NCBI GenBank assembly: GCA_905181995.1
Contig: CAJIZO010000163.1
Location: forward strand, 1 to 36,443
From: Flavobacteriaceae bacterium TMED48
GTDB taxonomy: Bacteria; Pseudomonadota; Gammaproteobacteria; Pseudomonadales; Porticoccaceae
DNA: 36,443 nucleotides
Direction: 5' to 3'
The notes beneath the pieces were generated by a model. The model ran no database searches. It saw only the letters and a program-made list of their open reading frames with translations, and was not told where the DNA came from. Made by a program: the position numbers and the translations under genes. Of the stretch, positions 1-7,860 are shown piece after piece. Numbering within the stretch: position 1 is the stretch's first letter; the number at the start of each line of letters is the position of its first letter.

Positions 1-291
1 TAATTAGACTGGAGCTATTAACATCGCGGCGGCGGCGAAAGACATTTAATGTACTTGGTCGGGGTCAATTCCAAAGTACATCGCTGGCATACCTGGCTCA
101 AAGCGGGAAAGTTTATTAGTAGAAAAGATTCAACAAGTTGAATTGGCGGGTTAGCGTCTTAAATGGGGCCCTAGGATGTTAAAGACGAAAAAACACAACA
201 GGCATTTACTCGATGATCGATATTCCTCTCATGGCGCTATGGTGCAAATCAAGCACATCTATCGATCCACGCACCGCTGTCCATTTGATGT
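1..291. other. Gene-poor left edge, probable decayed island DNA
   Basis: No convincing gene is visible. The stretch lies downstream of the broken integrase stub and probably held the rest of that gene or element. An imperfect inverted repeat (gtacttgg at 51-58 with ccaaagtac at 71-79, one-base bulge) could form a small hairpin. A short minus-strand open stretch ends with a TAA at about 48-50 and reads GMPAMYFGIDPDQVH at its C terminus. I do not recognise it, and it lacks a start within its open frame. Confidence 0.4.
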
Positions 292-312
292 TCAATCCAT
301 TTGATGTTCAAT
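281..312. repeat. 16-bp tandem duplication inside the integrase stub
   Basis: The 16-base unit ccatttgatgttcaat occurs twice back to back. Its length is not a multiple of three, so it shifts the integrase frame and creates the stop at 292-294. The perfect identity of the copies suggests a recent slippage or duplication event. Confidence 0.85.
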
Positions 313-429
313 GCGACCTGCCCATGCTTTCGCGAGGGTTTTTATAGGGAATGTTTTCGTTTGAACAGGATAACCTTTGCGGACAATCCTAGCGTGAACG
401 GACTTGCCTTGCTCAACTATTGACGCCAT
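292..429 (-). pseudogene. Tyrosine integrase, N-terminal remnant
   Basis: A 45-residue frame starts at ATG 429 behind a good Shine-Dalgarno (AAGGAGAG, about 7 nt upstream). It has the N-terminal pattern of phage/island tyrosine integrases: a basic stretch RIVRKGYPVQTKTF, then KTLAKAWAGRIEHQMD. It stops at TGA 292-294 because a 16-bp unit is duplicated in tandem. Removing one copy in thought extends the family pattern to EHQMDSGAWIDR before a second stop, so the gene is decayed beyond the duplication. No catalytic domain (Arg-His-Arg-Tyr) is seen in the remaining 290 bases. The gene points away from the tRNA-Ser whose 3' end is 88 bp upstream, the usual position of an integrase that uses a tRNA as attachment site. 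Recognition of the integrase N terminus is by family resemblance only. Confidence 0.7.
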
Positions 430-450
430 ATAATCTCTCCTTGATCAACT

Positions 451-470
451 TGTGGCACATGTGTGGCACA
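451..470. promoter_or_regulatory. Direct repeats upstream of integrase stub
   Basis: Two perfect copies of tgtggcaca start at 451 and 462, 11 bp apart or one helical turn, just upstream of the integrase start and within 50 bp of the tRNA 3' end. Same-face spacing fits a protein-binding site. Integrase arm-type sites or an autoregulatory operator are the obvious candidates, by inference from position only. Confidence 0.45.
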
Positions 471-516
471 AGCAGCTCTACTATAACGTAACTAGCTGAT
501 AAATATAAAAAAATAG

Positions 517-607
517 TGGCGGAGAGAGAGGGATTCGAACCCTCGATACGCTATTAACGCATACACACTTTCCAGGCGTGCGCCTTCAGCCGCTCGGCCA
601 CCTCTCC
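517..607 (-). tRNA. tRNA-Ser (anticodon GGA)
   Basis: Read on the minus strand, the sequence begins GGAGAGG and ends TCTCTCC-G-CCA, giving a 7-bp acceptor stem with one G-U pair and an encoded CCA. The T arm is GAGGG-TTCGAAT-CCCTC. The anticodon stem is CACGC/GTGTG around the loop CTGGAAA, so the anticodon is GGA (at 571-573), reading UCC/UCU serine codons. A long variable arm (TACGCTATTAACGCATA region on plus) is the class II hallmark of serine tRNAs. The gene is 91 nt including CCA. Its 3' end faces the integrase remnant, so it is a likely attachment site. Confidence 0.95.
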
Positions 608-738
608 GGTTCAATCACTGTTGCCGCGCAATCGGGCACAATTTTTGAGGGGTCAGACTGTATACAAATCGCCGCCGAAAAGCAATCCGCGCGGCGCTTG
701 ATAACAGCAAAAATCTAACATCCTCGGGACTTTAGTCG

Positions 739-1596
739 CTATTGACGGACGTGCCTAAAGGCTGGCGGCAACGCCTGATGAGTGCTGCGAAAGGGATTGA
801 TATCTATACCGCCACGGCGCAGATAACGCGCGTAAACCGACAGCGCACTCGGCTGGCACTGGGCGACGATATCGGCAAAAATTTGCTCGACGCACTGCTC
901 GTGAAAGTCCTGGTGTTGACGGTATGAAACGAGATAGGCAAGCAACCCGTCGCGATCGATCGGCGCACCGCGATAAACAATGTACACCGATGCCCAATCT
1001 GGTTGGTTAGTCACCGGACAATTGCTGCGCAGCAAGTGCGAATAGAGCGTCTCTTCGATCTCGCTCTCAGTGTCTGTATCAAGCTCTCGATCAACATCTC
1101 GATCAACGTCTAGGCCTAACAAGTTAGCATCCGGGGTGTAGGCATTGATCGATACCTGACGACGATCCAGGCAGTGCCCCTCGGGTTCGCTCGTCGGGCG
1201 TTGCCGGTGATAGTCGTCGAGGGTGTAGAGAGAGACCTCGACGCCGCCGCCGGTGGCGCTCGACAAATCGTCGCGCAAGCGAGATTGCAGCGTACTCCAA
1301 GAGGGTTCCACATGCTGATGATAGCTATTCAAATAGAGCTTCACCGATTTTGACTCGACGATGTTGGGGCTGTCGCAGGGAACGCTAAATTCGGCGATGG
1401 CGCTCTGCGGCAGACCCTGCCCATTCAGCCACGATAGTTCGTAGGCGGTCCACAGATCACAGCCGACAAACCCCAACACCGTCCCCTGCGCCTGGCGCGC
1501 ACGAACGCGAGCTATCGGGTATAACAGCCGAGCGTCTAGTGCGCTGTCGTAGTCAGTCGTCCGACCGAGTCCCGTATCGGAGTAATCGATGCTCAA
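739..1596 (-). CDS. queF: NADPH-dependent 7-cyano-7-deazaguanine reductase QueF
   Basis: QueF reduces preQ0 to preQ1 with NADPH in the cytoplasm, a step of queuosine synthesis. The protein matches the long, two-domain E. coli type: the substrate-recognition region with ELSWLNGQGLPQ and ESKSVKLYLNS, the catalytic segment SHLLRSNCPVTNQPDW (Cys193), and the end FHEQCVEQI, SVYARYLRRGGIDINPFRS. I chose the TTG at 1596 because it gives 285 residues (E. coli 282) and overlaps the permease stop as TTGA, suggesting translational coupling. The open frame runs further upstream, but only by overlapping the permease by 90 bp. Odd: an acidic repeat (DVDRDVDRELDTDTESEIEE, about residues 163-182) sits just before the catalytic Cys, where E. 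coli has a shorter linker. It is third in an operon after an ABC exporter. Confidence 0.93.
   Translation of the reverse strand: MSIDYSDTGLGRTTDYDSALDARLLYPIARVRARQAQGTVLGFVGCDLWTAYELSWLNGQGLPQSAIAEFSVPCDSPNIVESKSVKLYLNSYHQHVEPSWSTLQSRLRDDLSSATGGGVEVSLYTLDDYHRQRPTSEPEGHCLDRRQVSINAYTPDANLLGLDVDRDVDRELDTDTESEIEETLYSHLLRSNCPVTNQPDWASVYIVYRGAPIDRDGLLAYLVSYRQHQDFHEQCVEQIFADIVAQCQPSALSVYARYLRRGGIDINPFRSTHQALPPAFRHVRQ
1086..1109. repeat. 12-bp tandem repeat within queF
   Basis: Two near-identical 12-bp units (ctcgatcaacat / ctcgatcaacgt) encode the repeated acidic DVDR motif. The length is a multiple of three, so the frame is kept. Confidence 0.7.
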
Positions 1597-2366
1597 CTGC
1601 GCAACCTCGAGCCCTGCTCCAACTGCCGCAGGGTAATAGAAAAAAGCACCGCAATCGATAGACAGACCATGGCAAAAGCCCACCCAATATTAATATCGGT
1701 CACTCCACTGATACCGTAACGAAAGGTATTTACCACGTATAGGATCGGGTTGATCATGGCCACGTTGGCCCAAAAATCACTCAGTAATTGGGTCGAATAA
1801 AATACCCCGCCAAGATAGGTCAATGGCGTCAAAATAAAGGTTGGCACTATGGAAATATCGTCAAAGCTGTCGGCGAAAATGGCGTTTAACAAGCCGGCGA
1901 TCGAAAATAGCATCGACGTCAACAAAACAATACTGATCGTAACCGGCACGTTGTGAATAGAAAAATCGGCAAAGTACAGCGACAACAGCGTGACGATGAC
2001 GCCGATACCCAAACCTCGGGTCATACCGCCGACAACATAACCGAGCAAAATCACAATATTGGGCGTCGGTGAGACTAACAACTCCTCGATATTGCGCTGG
2101 AATTTGGAGCCGTAAAAAGACGACACCACATTGGAATATGAATTGGTAATGACCGACATCATAATCAACCCCGGCGCGACAAACTGGATGTACGGCAACC
2201 CCGCCATCTCGCCAATACGCCCACCAATAAGATTGCCAAAAATCAAAAAGTACAAAACGATAGTGATCACCGGCGGAATCAGCGTCTGCGGCCACATACG
2301 CAGATAGCGCCGTACTTCTCGCGTGACGATGGTGGCAAAGGCTATCCATATCTCTTTGCGGTTCAC
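1593..2366 (-). CDS. yadH: ABC-2 type exporter permease (YadH-like)
   Basis: This is the membrane subunit of an ABC-2 exporter, 257 residues, as in E. coli YadH (about 256). It has an N-terminal cytoplasmic part and about six hydrophobic segments, with the ABC-2 hallmark region PGLIMMSVITNSYSNVVSSF at about residues 65-84 and a C-terminal segment with the PLTYLGGVFYS motif. The start ATG at 2366 overlaps the stop of the upstream ATPase gene by 4 bp (ATGA), so the two subunits are translated together. The stop overlaps the queF start. The substrate is not known for the YadGH family; drug or lipid-like export is often suggested without firm proof. Confidence 0.88.
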   Translation of the reverse strand: MNRKEIWIAFATIVTREVRRYLRMWPQTLIPPVITIVLYFLIFGNLIGGRIGEMAGLPYIQFVAPGLIMMSVITNSYSNVVSSFYGSKFQRNIEELLVSPTPNIVILLGYVVGGMTRGLGIGVIVTLLSLYFADFSIHNVPVTISIVLLTSMLFSIAGLLNAIFADSFDDISIVPTFILTPLTYLGGVFYSTQLLSDFWANVAMINPILYVVNTFRYGISGVTDINIGWAFAMVCLSIAVLFSITLRQLEQGSRLRS

Positions 2367-3316
2367 GCTGCAGTCTCCGGCAATTTTTTCTCGACCATAC
2401 TGATAAACAATTCCTCCAATCGATTGGTCTTGTTGCGCATGCTGAGCACCTCGATAGATTGCTCGCCAAGCGCCGCAAACAGCGGGTTGATCGACTGGCC
2501 GCTGGCAACTTCAACCTCTAGGCCGTGACTGTCGGTGCGGGCTATGCGATAGCCGTCTACCTCCGGCGCCGCGACCAGTTCGTCTCGAGTGTCGAGCACA
2601 AAGGTCTCGACACTCAGCTGTTTAATCAACGCCTTGACGCTGGTATTTTGAACGATCCTACCATGATCGATAATCGCTACGTTGCGACACAGACTCTCGG
2701 CCTCTTCGAGGTAGTGAGTGGTAAGAATGATGGTCGTACCGCGCTGGTTTATGTCGCACAAGAAGTCCCACATCGATCGGCGCAACTCGATGTCTACGCC
2801 GGCAGTCGGTTCATCGAGAATCAATAATTTGGGCTCGTGAATCAGCGCTCGCGCTATCATCAGACGCCGTTTCATACCGCCCGACAGGGTTCTCGATGGC
2901 TCCCAGCGACGTTCCCAAAGTCCCAACTGCTTCAGGTAGCGCTCGGTGCGCTCAAGCGCCACACGCCGCCCAATACCATAGTAACCGGCCTGATTGACCA
3001 GAATGTCGATCGGTCGCTCAAACTGGTTAAAATTGAATTCCTGCGGCACCACCCCGATATGCCGCTTGGCATTGGCGAAATCGGCGTCGATATCGTGGCC
3101 AAACACCGAAACCGAGCCCGAAGATTTGCGTACCAAGGAGCAAATAATACCTATAGTCGTCGACTTGCCCGCGCCGTTAGGGCCCAACAGCGCAAAAAAA
3201 TCGCCCGACTCGACTGTCAGGTCTATCCCCTTGAGCGCCTCAAAGTGATCGCCATAGGTTTTGCTAAGCTGGCGAATCTGCAACGCTGGCGTGTGGTTTT
3301 CAGTCACTCTTTTCAT
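2363..3316 (-). CDS. yadG: ABC exporter ATP-binding subunit (YadG-like)
   Basis: This 317-residue ATPase energises the permease encoded next to it. It has a complete nucleotide-binding domain: Walker A GPNGAGKST (45-53), Q-loop at PQE (91-93), ABC signature LSGGMKR (144-150), Walker B LLILDEP (164-170) and switch His201 in TTHYLEEAE. The C-terminal 100 residues form the usual extension of the drug/Nod-factor type exporter ATPases. It is the first gene of a three-gene operon with yadH and queF. The upstream gap (3317-3508) separates it from the divergent ogt and must hold promoters for both. Confidence 0.9.
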   Translation of the reverse strand: MKRVTENHTPALQIRQLSKTYGDHFEALKGIDLTVESGDFFALLGPNGAGKSTTIGIICSLVRKSSGSVSVFGHDIDADFANAKRHIGVVPQEFNFNQFERPIDILVNQAGYYGIGRRVALERTERYLKQLGLWERRWEPSRTLSGGMKRRLMIARALIHEPKLLILDEPTAGVDIELRRSMWDFLCDINQRGTTIILTTHYLEEAESLCRNVAIIDHGRIVQNTSVKALIKQLSVETFVLDTRDELVAAPEVDGYRIARTDSHGLEVEVASGQSINPLFAALGEQSIEVLSMRNKTNRLEELFISMVEKKLPETAA

Positions 3317-3362
3317 GCCCTGTAATATTGGTGAAAATGGTGGCCTATGGATGCCGCTATTA

Positions 3363-3393
3363 TTTAAAAAAAAGCAGCTCGCACTGCTATACT
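3363..3393 (+). promoter_or_regulatory. Candidate promoter for ogt
   Basis: An extended -10 element, TG-c-TATACT, has its TATACT at 3388-3393. A poor -35-like TTTAAA lies at 3363-3368, spacer 19. Extended -10 promoters tolerate a weak -35. It lies 116 bp upstream of the chosen ogt start, so the leader would be about 110 nt. Confidence 0.4.
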
Positions 3394-3508
3394 TACCCAG
3401 AGAAGCGCATGTTTGAACGCCCGCACCCTTTGCGGGGATATCGCTCTAACGGTCTTTTCAACTGGCGAAAAACCCACCCTAAATCGCCATGTTCACGGGA
3501 GACGCACC

Positions 3509-4030
3509 GTGCAAAGAGTCATCACCACGCCCCTGGGGCCTGTGACCCTGACCTGCGAGAACGCGCTATTGTCTCGCCTCGAGTTCTGGCCCCGCGGCGA
3601 GTGCGATCGCGGGGTGGCGGCGAACGAGTCAGAAGCTTCGATAGCGCCCGCCGACGCTGAGATTATACAGCACGCAAGCCAACAACTTCATGAGTATTTT
3701 AGCGGCCAGCGAACCCTCTTTACACTGCCGCTCGACGCCCGTGGAACTGAGTTTCAACAACTCGCCTGGCGGCAACTGCAAACCATCCCCTACGCAGCCA
3801 CGCGCAGCTATAAATGGCAGTGCCATGCAATGGGTCGGCCTAACGCCGCCCGCGCAGTGGGCTCCGCCAACGGCCGCAATCCACTGCCGATCATCATTCC
3901 CTGCCACCGCGTAATCGGCGCCAACGGCACGCTCACCGGTTACAGTGGCGGCTTGGCGATCAAACAATTTTTACTTTCCTGCGAGCGTTTTTTTGGCGCC
4001 GCCGCAGGCCCTAGTTCGAGCGACCGATAA
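3509..4030 (+). CDS. ogt: Methylated-DNA--protein-cysteine methyltransferase
   Basis: This suicide DNA-repair protein transfers alkyl groups from O6-alkylguanine in DNA to its own cysteine. The active-site motif PCHRVIG carries Cys132, so it is a true methyltransferase and not a Cys-less alkyltransferase-like protein. The helix that flips the base contains the conserved Arg115 (RAVGSANG), and the C terminus has the usual GYSGGLAIKQFLL. I chose GTG 3509 because GGGAG lies 7 nt upstream and it gives 173 residues, matching E. coli Ogt (171). An upstream in-frame ATG at 3413 would add 32 residues that do not look like family sequence. Confidence 0.92.
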   Translation: MQRVITTPLGPVTLTCENALLSRLEFWPRGECDRGVAANESEASIAPADAEIIQHASQQLHEYFSGQRTLFTLPLDARGTEFQQLAWRQLQTIPYAATRSYKWQCHAMGRPNAARAVGSANGRNPLPIIIPCHRVIGANGTLTGYSGGLAIKQFLLSCERFFGAAAGPSSSDR

Positions 4031-4079
4031 AGTGCATAATAAGCCTCTTCCTGCACGCTTTACACAGGGCCTTTAATCC

Positions 4080-4628
4080 ATGCCGCGCAAGACCATTCAT
4101 CGCCTGATTCCAAACATGACGGCCATTCTCGAAAAACCATCGTTACACTGGCTGAAGTCGCTGATAAAAGACCCCAACTTGTTACATATCAATCGACATT
4201 CGGTCTCGTTGGGTGTGTATATCGGCATCTTTTCGGCCTTTTTACCGCTCCCCGGGCAAACCTTTATCGCGATATGGATGTGCTTTTGGCTCGGCGCAAA
4301 CCTGCCGATTGCAGCCGTCGTAATTTGGATTAGCAACCCGATCACCATGCCACCGATGTTTTATCTCACCTATCAACTCGGCAGCGTATTGCTTGGCACC
4401 GAGGCTCTCGACTTTACCATCGCGCTCACTTGGCAATGGTTTATCAACGTCGGCACACAAATTATTTTGCCGCTGGCGGTCGGCAGTCTGTTGAGCGGAA
4501 TACTGCTGGCGACCAGTGGTTATTTTCTTGTGCTACAACTTTGGCGTTGGAAGGTGGTGCAAAATTGGGAGCGCCGCAATATCGAGCGCATCGAGTTAAA
4601 ACGCCAAACCGTTGCGCAAGATCAGTAA
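4080..4628 (+). CDS. DUF2062 family membrane protein
   Basis: A 182-residue protein with the DUF2062 pattern: a short N-terminal amphipathic part, the core SLGVYIGIFSAFLPLPGQ followed by a hydrophobic helix, then ISNPITMPPMFYLTYQLG, and a second pair of membrane helices ending near residue 155. The basic C-terminal tail is likely cytoplasmic. The function of the family is not established. It follows ogt on the same strand after a 49-bp gap. Its 3' end overlaps the convergent lolE by 7 bp (4622-4628), so there is no room for a conventional terminator between the two. Confidence 0.85.
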   Translation: MPRKTIHRLIPNMTAILEKPSLHWLKSLIKDPNLLHINRHSVSLGVYIGIFSAFLPLPGQTFIAIWMCFWLGANLPIAAVVIWISNPITMPPMFYLTYQLGSVLLGTEALDFTIALTWQWFINVGTQIILPLAVGSLLSGILLATSGYFLVLQLWRWKVVQNWERRNIERIELKRQTVAQDQ

Positions 4629-5869
4629 CGTAACTCTGTCGCCGGCGCAACGCGCGATGCGCGAATCGCCGGGTAGACGGTCGCCATACCGTTCAACAAT
4701 GCCGCTACCGCCGCAATCACCAAAACATCACCAGCGCGCAGATCCACCGGCACATAGTCGATCGGATAGACCGCGGTGTCTAAAAAGACCCGCCCAGAGA
4801 GTTGTTCGACCCAACCGATCAACTCACCTACCCACAGGCACCCAACCACGCCAAGTAGCACGCCAGTGGCAATACCAAGCGCACCGATCACGCCACCCTG
4901 CACTAAAAAAACCTGCACGATAGACCGCCCAGACAGACCCAGAGTTTGCAACACGGCAATATCCCGGCGTTTATCAATCACCGACATCATTAGCATAGAG
5001 ACCACGTTGAAGGCGGCGATCGCGACAATCATAAAGATCAACAATCCGACCATATTGCGCGACAACTGAATGGCTTGATAAAGATTGCCATGGGTTTGAA
5101 ACCAATCTCTAAAACCATACCCATAGGGAAGTTTTTCAAGCAGTTGATAACCAACTTCGCGAGCCTTAAAGGGGTCATCTAACTGCACTCTAAAGCCGCC
5201 GATCCCACTCTCAAATCCAGCGATCTGTGCAACTTGCTCCAACTGTCCAATAGCCAATACCTGGTCTAATTCAGTATGGGTGGCAAATACCCCGCTCACG
5301 GTCAACCGTTGCACCCGCGTCTTGCCCGACTGAGTTCCCGGAAATACCAATCGCACCGACTGACCGAGCGATACCTTCAGGCGTTCAAGCAGTGTCTTCG
5401 ACAGCAGTACCTCACCCGATTTCGGCAATCCCAGCGACTGCTCTGCCAGCATCGAGGCAAATCCGGCCGGCACCTGACCCTTTGAAAAACCCAGCAGCCG
5501 CAGCGGCTGGGTCTTGCCACGCGCATAGATCAAGCCTTGTAATTCGGCGTAGGGGGTTATTTCCTGTACCACCTCTAAATCCTCGAGATCGGTAAAGCCA
5601 CTGCGCCAATCTGAGTCGATTCGGCTGTTGATCAACACCACATGGGGAACCAGATTCAAAATCCGCTCGCGTAATTCGCGCTCAAAGCCATTCATCACCG
5701 ATACCACCACGATCAGCAGGGCCACACCGAGCACCATTCCAGTCACCGCCAGCGCCGAGATAAACGACACCAGATGATTAGGTTGGGCCCGCGACAGGGT
5801 ATAGCGCAGGCCGATATACACCGCGGTTGGCTTAAACACCCGCCGCCTCGCTAGTGCCATCCAGTTCAA
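4622..5869 (-). CDS. lolE: Lipoprotein-releasing ABC transporter permease LolE
   Basis: This is one of the two inner-membrane subunits of LolCDE, which extracts outer-membrane lipoproteins and hands them to LolA. It has 415 residues: an N-terminal helix (about 35-58), a large periplasmic domain (about 60-270) and three C-terminal helices of the FtsX/MacB type. I call it LolE rather than LolC because it is third in the operon and its coupling region (GNLYQAIQLSRNMVGLL) and IDYVP segment near the C terminus resemble E. coli LolE. The C/E assignment is less certain than the family. It overlaps lolD by 38 bp; a start at the Met three residues in (5860) would shorten this to 29 bp. Confidence 0.88.
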   Translation of the reverse strand: MNWMALARRRVFKPTAVYIGLRYTLSRAQPNHLVSFISALAVTGMVLGVALLIVVVSVMNGFERELRERILNLVPHVVLINSRIDSDWRSGFTDLEDLEVVQEITPYAELQGLIYARGKTQPLRLLGFSKGQVPAGFASMLAEQSLGLPKSGEVLLSKTLLERLKVSLGQSVRLVFPGTQSGKTRVQRLTVSGVFATHTELDQVLAIGQLEQVAQIAGFESGIGGFRVQLDDPFKAREVGYQLLEKLPYGYGFRDWFQTHGNLYQAIQLSRNMVGLLIFMIVAIAAFNVVSMLMMSVIDKRRDIAVLQTLGLSGRSIVQVFLVQGGVIGALGIATGVLLGVVGCLWVGELIGWVEQLSGRVFLDTAVYPIDYVPVDLRAGDVLVIAAVAALLNGMATVYPAIRASRVAPATELRY

Positions 5870-6518
5870 CTACCCGATCCATCTGCGCGGCAATCGAGGC
5901 GTCGTGGGTCACCACGACAAACGAAATTTGTAGACGGCGATTGAGGTCGAGTAACAATTCGAGAATCGTGCGCGCGGTAGCGCCATCGAGATTACCGGTC
6001 GGCTCATCCATCAACACCACCGAGGGTTCGGTCACCAGTGCTCGAGCAATCGCTACCCGCTGGCGCTCGCCCCCAGATAATTCCGCGGGCCGATGCTCAA
6101 GGCGATGCTCGAGACCTACCTGCTGCAGTAAATGTCGCGCTCGGCGACTGGCCTCGTCGACCGAATATTCACCAATAAGCGCCGGTAGCGCAACATTTTC
6201 CAGCGCCGAAAATTCGCCAAGTAGATGATGAAATTGGTACACAAAGCCGACGTGCTGGTTGCGCCAACGCGCCCTCGCCGTGCGATCTAATTGACTCCAG
6301 TCGGCCCCGCAAACGCTGACAGTGCCCGCGCTTGGCTCATCCAAGCCCCCGCACAGGTTTAACAGCGTCGTTTTACCCGACCCAGAAGCACCCACTACCG
6401 CCACGCGCTCGCCGGCCGCCACCTGAAAGTTAAAGTCGACCAAGACATCGATATCGGTGTCAGCCTGACGGCAGCGCCGACACACATCCGTAGTCTGTAA
6501 AACAATTTTAGATGTCAT
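5832..6518 (-). CDS. lolD: Lipoprotein-releasing system ATP-binding protein LolD
   Basis: This is the cytoplasmic ATPase of LolCDE, 228 residues (E. coli 233). Walker A GASGSGKTT lies at 43-51, the signature is LSGGERQRV, and Walker B is VVLMDEPTGNLD, typical of the LolD/MacB/FtsE group. The frame is open 20 codons further upstream, but the ATG at 6518 gives the family's normal N terminus and overlaps the lolC stop by only 11 bp. Continuous overlap with lolC and lolE shows that the three are one translationally coupled operon. Confidence 0.95.
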   Translation of the reverse strand: MTSKIVLQTTDVCRRCRQADTDIDVLVDFNFQVAAGERVAVVGASGSGKTTLLNLCGGLDEPSAGTVSVCGADWSQLDRTARARWRNQHVGFVYQFHHLLGEFSALENVALPALIGEYSVDEASRRARHLLQQVGLEHRLEHRPAELSGGERQRVAIARALVTEPSVVLMDEPTGNLDGATARTILELLLDLNRRLQISFVVVTHDASIAAQMDRVVELDGTSEAAGV

Positions 6519-7755
6519 AGCGCAACGCCTCCGCGGGCTGGATTTGGGCCGCACGCCACGCCGGATACAGCGAGGCAATAAAACACAGCGCTAACGATGT
6601 TAACGCCACCGACAACACATCAGCGAGGAGTACTTTTGATGGCAATACGCTGATTAGGTACACCGATGGGTCAAACAAATGAACGCCTAGTAGGCCTTCG
6701 ATCAGCGACAACAAATCACCAATATTCGCCGCCAACAGAGAACCCAACAGCGTACCTATGGTAACGCCCACACAGCCGACAGCAACGCCCTGCACCATAA
6801 AAATCTTCATCACCGTGGCCGAACTCGCCCCGAGGGTTCTTATCACTGCGATGTCCGCGCGCTTATTCGACACCATCAGGACGAGACTGGCGACAATATT
6901 AAACGCTGCAACGGCGATGATCACCGACAGTAATAACCGTACGATTTGCTTTTCCATCCGCATAGCGTCAAACAAACTGGCCATACTCTGTTGCCACGAG
7001 TGCCAATCGGTGGTCAACGGCAGTAGATCGACAAAATCGCCCATCTGCGTGGCGACCGTGTAGGGATCGCGCAATTGAATCTGTATGCCTTGATAGCGAT
7101 CGCCTAAACGCAGGAGCTTTTGCACGTCGCCGCGATGCATCAATACCGTCGATCCATCGACCTGGGCCCCGACCTGAAAAATACCGATCACCCGAGTCGA
7201 CTTAATTCGAGGAAACATACCGAGGGGCGTCACGCTCAGTTGCGGCAGCGTCAATTGTAACTTGTCGCCCATCGACAGCCCGAGCTTGCGCGCAATCTGA
7301 CTGCCAACCACGACACCATAATCGCCGCGGGTCAAGCTAGTCAGGTCACCGGCGAGCATATCTTGACGCAAATCGGCGTGCATGGCGTCAGCCGGATCTA
7401 TACCGCGCAACATCGCGCCAAGCTTTTGGTCGGCGCGTGACAGCATAATGTAGGACTGCGCCAGTGGAATCATCGCCTCGACCCCAGCGTGAGCGCCAAT
7501 GACTTTCTCTAGACGAAGATAATCAGCGCTAGCCAAGCTTTCTTCGGGGAGGGCCACAAGGTGCGGCATAATTCGCAATAGGCGACTTTTTATCTCCCGA
7601 TCAAAACCGTTCATTACCGACAGTACGGTAATCAGCGCCATCACGCCAATCGCCATAGCGCCCATCGACAGCGCCGAAACAAAGGACAAGTAGCCCTCGC
7701 CGCGAACGCTGCGGGTGTAACGCAAGCCAACGTAAAGTGGTAGATTTTTTAACAT
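6508..7755 (-). CDS. lolC: Lipoprotein-releasing ABC transporter permease LolC
   Basis: First gene of lolCDE, 415 residues, the size of E. coli LolC (399). It has an N-terminal membrane helix followed by VLSVMNGFDREIKSRLL, a periplasmic domain of about 220 residues and three C-terminal helices. The segment before helix 2 (WQQSMASLFDAMRMEKQIV) and the C terminus AQIQPAEALRYD match LolC more closely than LolE. LolC and LolE here are clearly similar to each other, as expected for a duplicated pair. It starts 105 bp after nqrM on the same strand, so it may be read through from the nqr operon or have its own promoter in that gap. Confidence 0.9.
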   Translation of the reverse strand: MLKNLPLYVGLRYTRSVRGEGYLSFVSALSMGAMAIGVMALITVLSVMNGFDREIKSRLLRIMPHLVALPEESLASADYLRLEKVIGAHAGVEAMIPLAQSYIMLSRADQKLGAMLRGIDPADAMHADLRQDMLAGDLTSLTRGDYGVVVGSQIARKLGLSMGDKLQLTLPQLSVTPLGMFPRIKSTRVIGIFQVGAQVDGSTVLMHRGDVQKLLRLGDRYQGIQIQLRDPYTVATQMGDFVDLLPLTTDWHSWQQSMASLFDAMRMEKQIVRLLLSVIIAVAAFNIVASLVLMVSNKRADIAVIRTLGASSATVMKIFMVQGVAVGCVGVTIGTLLGSLLAANIGDLLSLIEGLLGVHLFDPSVYLISVLPSKVLLADVLSVALTSLALCFIASLYPAWRAAQIQPAEALRYDI

Positions 7756-7860
7756 TCAGAGATTAAACCCGAAAGCCGAATGTGGCACAAGCAACCCTCG
7801 GGACTGACCGGTATGCGCACGAAGTCTCGTCTAACAGCGATGGCCGCCCTCGTGCGACGG

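Noticed and set aside
670-696. Stem CGCCGC/GCGGCG between queF and the tRNA as a terminator
   Set aside because: Six pairs with a 15-base loop and no T-run. Too weak to call.
739-1683. The full 314-residue queF frame
   Set aside because: The first 29 residues overlap the permease gene by 90 bp and do not look like QueF. The TTG start overlapping the permease stop fits the family length.
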